DNA of 36,267 nt, taken from assembly GCF_003049665.1 (NCBI RefSeq), contig NZ_PYWM01000042.1:1-36267 (forward strand), read 5' to 3'. Made by a program: the position numbers and the translations under genes. This stretch comes from Lysinibacillus mangiferihumi (GTDB taxonomy: Bacteria; Bacillota; Bacilli; Bacillales_A; Planococcaceae). This document shows, in pieces, positions 34,312 through 36,267 of the stretch (positions are counted from its first letter, which is position 1; the number at the start of each line of letters is the position of its first letter). The notes below the pieces were generated by a model. That model was not told where the DNA came from and ran no database searches. It saw nothing but the letters and a program-made list of their open reading frames with translations.

Positions 34312-34971
34312 ATGGAAAACACACCATTTCAAAAATTGCAAAGAGATTTAGATATAGCAGCTACACATATGGAAAAGGTGCTCCCAAAGGAAGTGCTGGA
34401 TGCATTCGAAAAATCGATTCAGGATTTACGTACATCTGATTCTGGTAGGGGTTTAATAGCTGGAGTCAAAGCGCCTGACTTCACTTTAGTGGATTCTACA
34501 GGTCAAAAGATAACTTTGTCTGAAGAACTTTTGAAAGGTCCTGTTGTTCTGATATTTTATCGCGGTACATGGTGTCCATTCTGTAACCTTGAGTTGAAAG
34601 CATACCAGCGAATGAATGATGACATTAAGGCAATTGGGGGCCAATTGATTGCAGTTAGCCCTCAAACTCCAAACTATTCTGCATCTGTACAAGAAAAGAA
34701 CGAATTAAATTTTCATGTTTTAAGCGACTTGCACAATAAAACAGCAGAAAAATATAATCTTAAATTTAAATTGCCTGAATATGTATATCCTATCTACAGA
34801 TCGCTTGATATTTCACTCGAAACATTTAATGGTGATCATTCTTGGGAACTTCCAGTACCAGCTACTTATGTAATTGATAAAGCAGGCATTATCCGTTTTG
34901 CTAGCGCCGAAGCAGACTATAAAAAACGCATGGAACCTAGTAAGGTGATGCATATTCTTCAGTCCCTTTAG
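34312..34971 (+). CDS. AhpC/TSA-fold peroxiredoxin-like protein
   Basis: A 219-residue thioredoxin-fold protein. The redox motif is FYRGTWCPFCNLEL, with a CxxC pair in the peroxiredoxin-like subfamily where the peroxidatic Thr is retained (GTWCPFC). A helical N-terminal extension of about 55 residues precedes the core KAPDFTLVDSTGQ. C-terminal VPATYVIDKAGIIRFA is standard. It is probably a cytoplasmic thiol peroxidase or disulfide reductase; exact substrate unknown. I place the start at 34312 because GGAGATGA is about five bases upstream; the frame is open 30 codons further back into the inverted-repeat region but lacks a site there. Confidence 0.87.
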   Translation: MENTPFQKLQRDLDIAATHMEKVLPKEVLDAFEKSIQDLRTSDSGRGLIAGVKAPDFTLVDSTGQKITLSEELLKGPVVLIFYRGTWCPFCNLELKAYQRMNDDIKAIGGQLIAVSPQTPNYSASVQEKNELNFHVLSDLHNKTAEKYNLKFKLPEYVYPIYRSLDISLETFNGDHSWELPVPATYVIDKAGIIRFASAEADYKKRMEPSKVMHILQSL

Positions 34972-35586
34972 CAGCATCCTCGAATTAAAAAATTATGATG
35001 AGATAAAAAACAGTCTCTCAGTTAGCCACATTCGTTTGGAATAACGAGGAGACGGACCAAAAGCGATTGATAGTCGCCAAACTAATCAATAAAATAATCG
35101 TTTCCAACGTTAATATTACTATAGATTGGACGTTTTTATCATAGCTTAAATCTATGTTGTAAAAACACTGCAAGTTGAGTGTGTTGCAAAGCTTGCGTTA
35201 AGAAAATAAACAGTTAGAGCGTCTCAAAGTTTTTTGAGATGCTCTTTTATTTTAAATAAAAAAAGAGCTTCTTTCGCAGAATTCAGGTCTCCCACCAGAG
35301 AATCAACTCTCCTTTCCCGTATACAAAAAATGATTTCACTCCTTAAAACTACAACTTCAGAAGGTAGGTGTAGACTGCCTCTTGTATAGATAATCTCTCC
35401 TCTAGGTTCCTAATCCTCTCCAGAAATCAATGTCACCCACACTTTCACTTTTCAATGGAAAAAAACTTATCATCAAGCAGTTTTCCTAGATTGTCGTATT
35501 TTTTTACTCTCTACTATGTAAAATATCAAAATTGGTAGCATTATTTTTACTTTTAGTTTTTGCTTTTTTACCTTTAGCGTTTCTTT
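34972..35586. other. 615-bp gene-poor region
   Basis: No convincing gene. It contains a good terminator (35216-35253) and a 61-codon open frame on the minus strand (35224-35409) that has no start codon in its first half and ends inside the terminator. The part at 35010-35110 has scattered short frames with stops and could be a decayed mobile element, but I recognise no transposase residue pattern. Confidence 0.5.
35216..35253 (+). terminator. Rho-independent terminator
   Basis: AGAGCgTCTCAAA pairs with TTTGAGAtGCTCT around a TTTT-type loop and is followed by TTTATTTT. It lies 245 bases after the peroxiredoxin-like stop, so it may serve that gene's 3' end or a lost gene. Confidence 0.82.
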
Positions 35587-35925
35587 TTATTTTAACAAGG
35601 TAAAAAAACCACTATCTTTTAACGCATAATGCTCAGTCTCTTTATTACATACAAAAGAATATGCAATAGAATTTTCATGATCAAACTCTAAATAAAATTT
35701 TAAGCTCTCAAAATTACACAATATATTGCTAAAGGTTTCAAAACTTCCAAAATCTTTATTTTGTTTATATATTTCTATGGATTTTTCTAACGATTCTCTT
35801 AATATAGCCCTAGCTGCTTCTGTAAGTTCTTCTTTTTTTAAAGTTTTAATCGTCCTTTGAGAATCATCTAATAAATCCATTATCTCACTGTCACTTAAAA
35901 GGTCTGAGTTACGCATAATTTTCAA
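35587..35925 (-). CDS. Hypothetical protein, 112 aa
   Basis: I do not recognise this protein. It is 112 residues, acidic and largely helical in its first two thirds (LLSDSEIMDLLDDSQRTIK... through about residue 60), ending in a short aromatic-rich segment (about 75-112). There is no signal peptide or membrane segment. The start is a TTG with GGAGGA six bases upstream; an internal ATG three codons later is 15 bases from that site. AT-rich compared with the core genes. It could belong to an immunity or regulatory protein type common in accessory regions, but nothing specific supports this. Confidence 0.6.
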   Translation of the reverse strand: MKIMRNSDLLSDSEIMDLLDDSQRTIKTLKKEELTEAARAILRESLEKSIEIYKQNKDFGSFETFSNILCNFESLKFYLEFDHENSIAYSFVCNKETEHYALKDSGFFTLLK

Positions 35926-36054
35926 GGAATGTCCTCCTTATTCTTAAATTAAATCTTTTAACCATAATATCACCAATTACTAGTTACTTCTTGTTACTAT
36001 TATTAATTCTCCTCCTATTCCACACTCGCTTCCGCAAAATCACTTCCTGCATCT
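35926..36054. other. AT-rich gap before the tandem array
   Basis: Non-coding. The last ~30 bases (from about 36024) contain degenerate CTTCCGC / CTGCGGG pieces that look like decayed repeat units. Together with the array, the 342 bases from 35926 to the window end hold no supported gene. Confidence 0.4.
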
Positions 36055-36267
36055 GCGGGTATTTCACCCCATTCCGCGGGTATTCACTCTACTTTCGCGG
36101 GTATTTCACCCCATTCCGCGGGTATTCCACCCCATTCCGCGGGTATTCCACCTCACTCCGCGGGTATTCACTCTATTTTCGCGGGTATTTCACCCCATTC
36201 CGCGGGTATTCACTCTACTTTCGCGGGTATTTCACCATCACGCGGGTATTCCACCTCACTCCGCGGG
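36055..36267 (+). repeat. 21-bp tandem repeat array, at least 10 units, continuing past the window
   Basis: Each unit begins GCGGGTATT and is 21 bp long, except the ninth, which is 19 bp (36223-36241). The last 12 bases vary among a few types: TCACCCCATTCC (units 1, 3, 7), CACTCTACTTTC (2, 8; CACTCTATTTTC in 6), CCACCCCATTCC (4) and CCACCTCACTCC (5, 10). Units begin at 36055, 36076, 36097, 36118, 36139, 36160, 36181, 36202, 36223 and 36242; an eleventh starts at 36263. CCGCGGG at many junctions includes a CCGCGG palindrome. Confidence 0.95.

Noticed and set aside
35010..35110. Insertion sequence remnant
   Set aside because: No inverted repeat ends, target duplication or recognisable transposase motif could be found by eye.
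36055..36241. Repeat protein gene reading through the 21-bp units on the plus strand
   Set aside because: The frame is open, but there is no start codon with a ribosome binding site upstream, all three frames are open by composition, and the 19-bp unit shifts the frame.
36055..36267. CRISPR array
   Set aside because: The 9-10 bp head is too short, the intervening 12-bp tails are repeated variants rather than unique spacers, and no cas gene is near.

Overview
The window is a chromosomal piece of a low-GC, endospore-forming Bacillales bacterium, most likely Lysinibacillus or a close relative. Evidence for this is the 5' end of a Bacillales-type 16S rRNA gene at the left edge, strong GGAGG ribosome binding sites, frequent TTG/GTG starts, a gamma-type small acid-soluble spore protein and a PdaA-type spore-cortex deacetylase. 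Gene order also resembles the B. subtilis mutY-sspE-ntdP-ygaD-ygaE-gsaB-bcp-perR-ygzB-ygxA-rrn region. The genus call rests on recalled 16S and synteny patterns, not on a search.

Layout. (1) 1-564: 16S 5' end and two tandem rrn promoters on the minus strand. (2) 564-7411: conserved core with ygxA, ygzB, an orphan gene, perR with a Per box on its promoter, a bcp/2-hydroxyacid dehydrogenase pair, gsaB and an aromatic-acid-exporter-like membrane protein. (3) 7412-23168: a block that interrupts the remembered B. subtilis ygaE-ygaD adjacency. It holds a nine-gene Ter-type stress module (three TerD proteins, then HpcH-like lyase, PRTase/TRSP, StiP, HAD, YceG, TelA) and a five-gene peptide ABC transporter (dppD-F-A-B-C) with a CodY-like box. 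Related short repeats lie at both ends of this block. (4) 23169-33336: conserved core again: ygaD exporter, ntdP, sspE, mutY, yfhP, yfhJ-yfhH-recX, yfhF, pdaA, and a TrmA/RlmCD-type RNA methyltransferase. (5) 33495-36267: accessory-looking end with a Crp/Fnr regulator, a peroxiredoxin-like gene, a 0.6-kb gene-poor stretch, an orphan gene and a 21-bp tandem repeat array that runs out of the window.

Functional themes are oxidative and envelope stress (PerR, Bcp, Ter module, peroxiredoxin-like protein, MutY, RecX), peptide uptake, and sporulation/germination (SspE, PdaA). The most interesting non-coding signals are a terminator inside the Ter operon, a terminator-like hairpin that holds the pdaA ribosome binding site and overlaps a sigma-G-like promoter, several perfect inverted repeats at promoters, and the 21-bp array.
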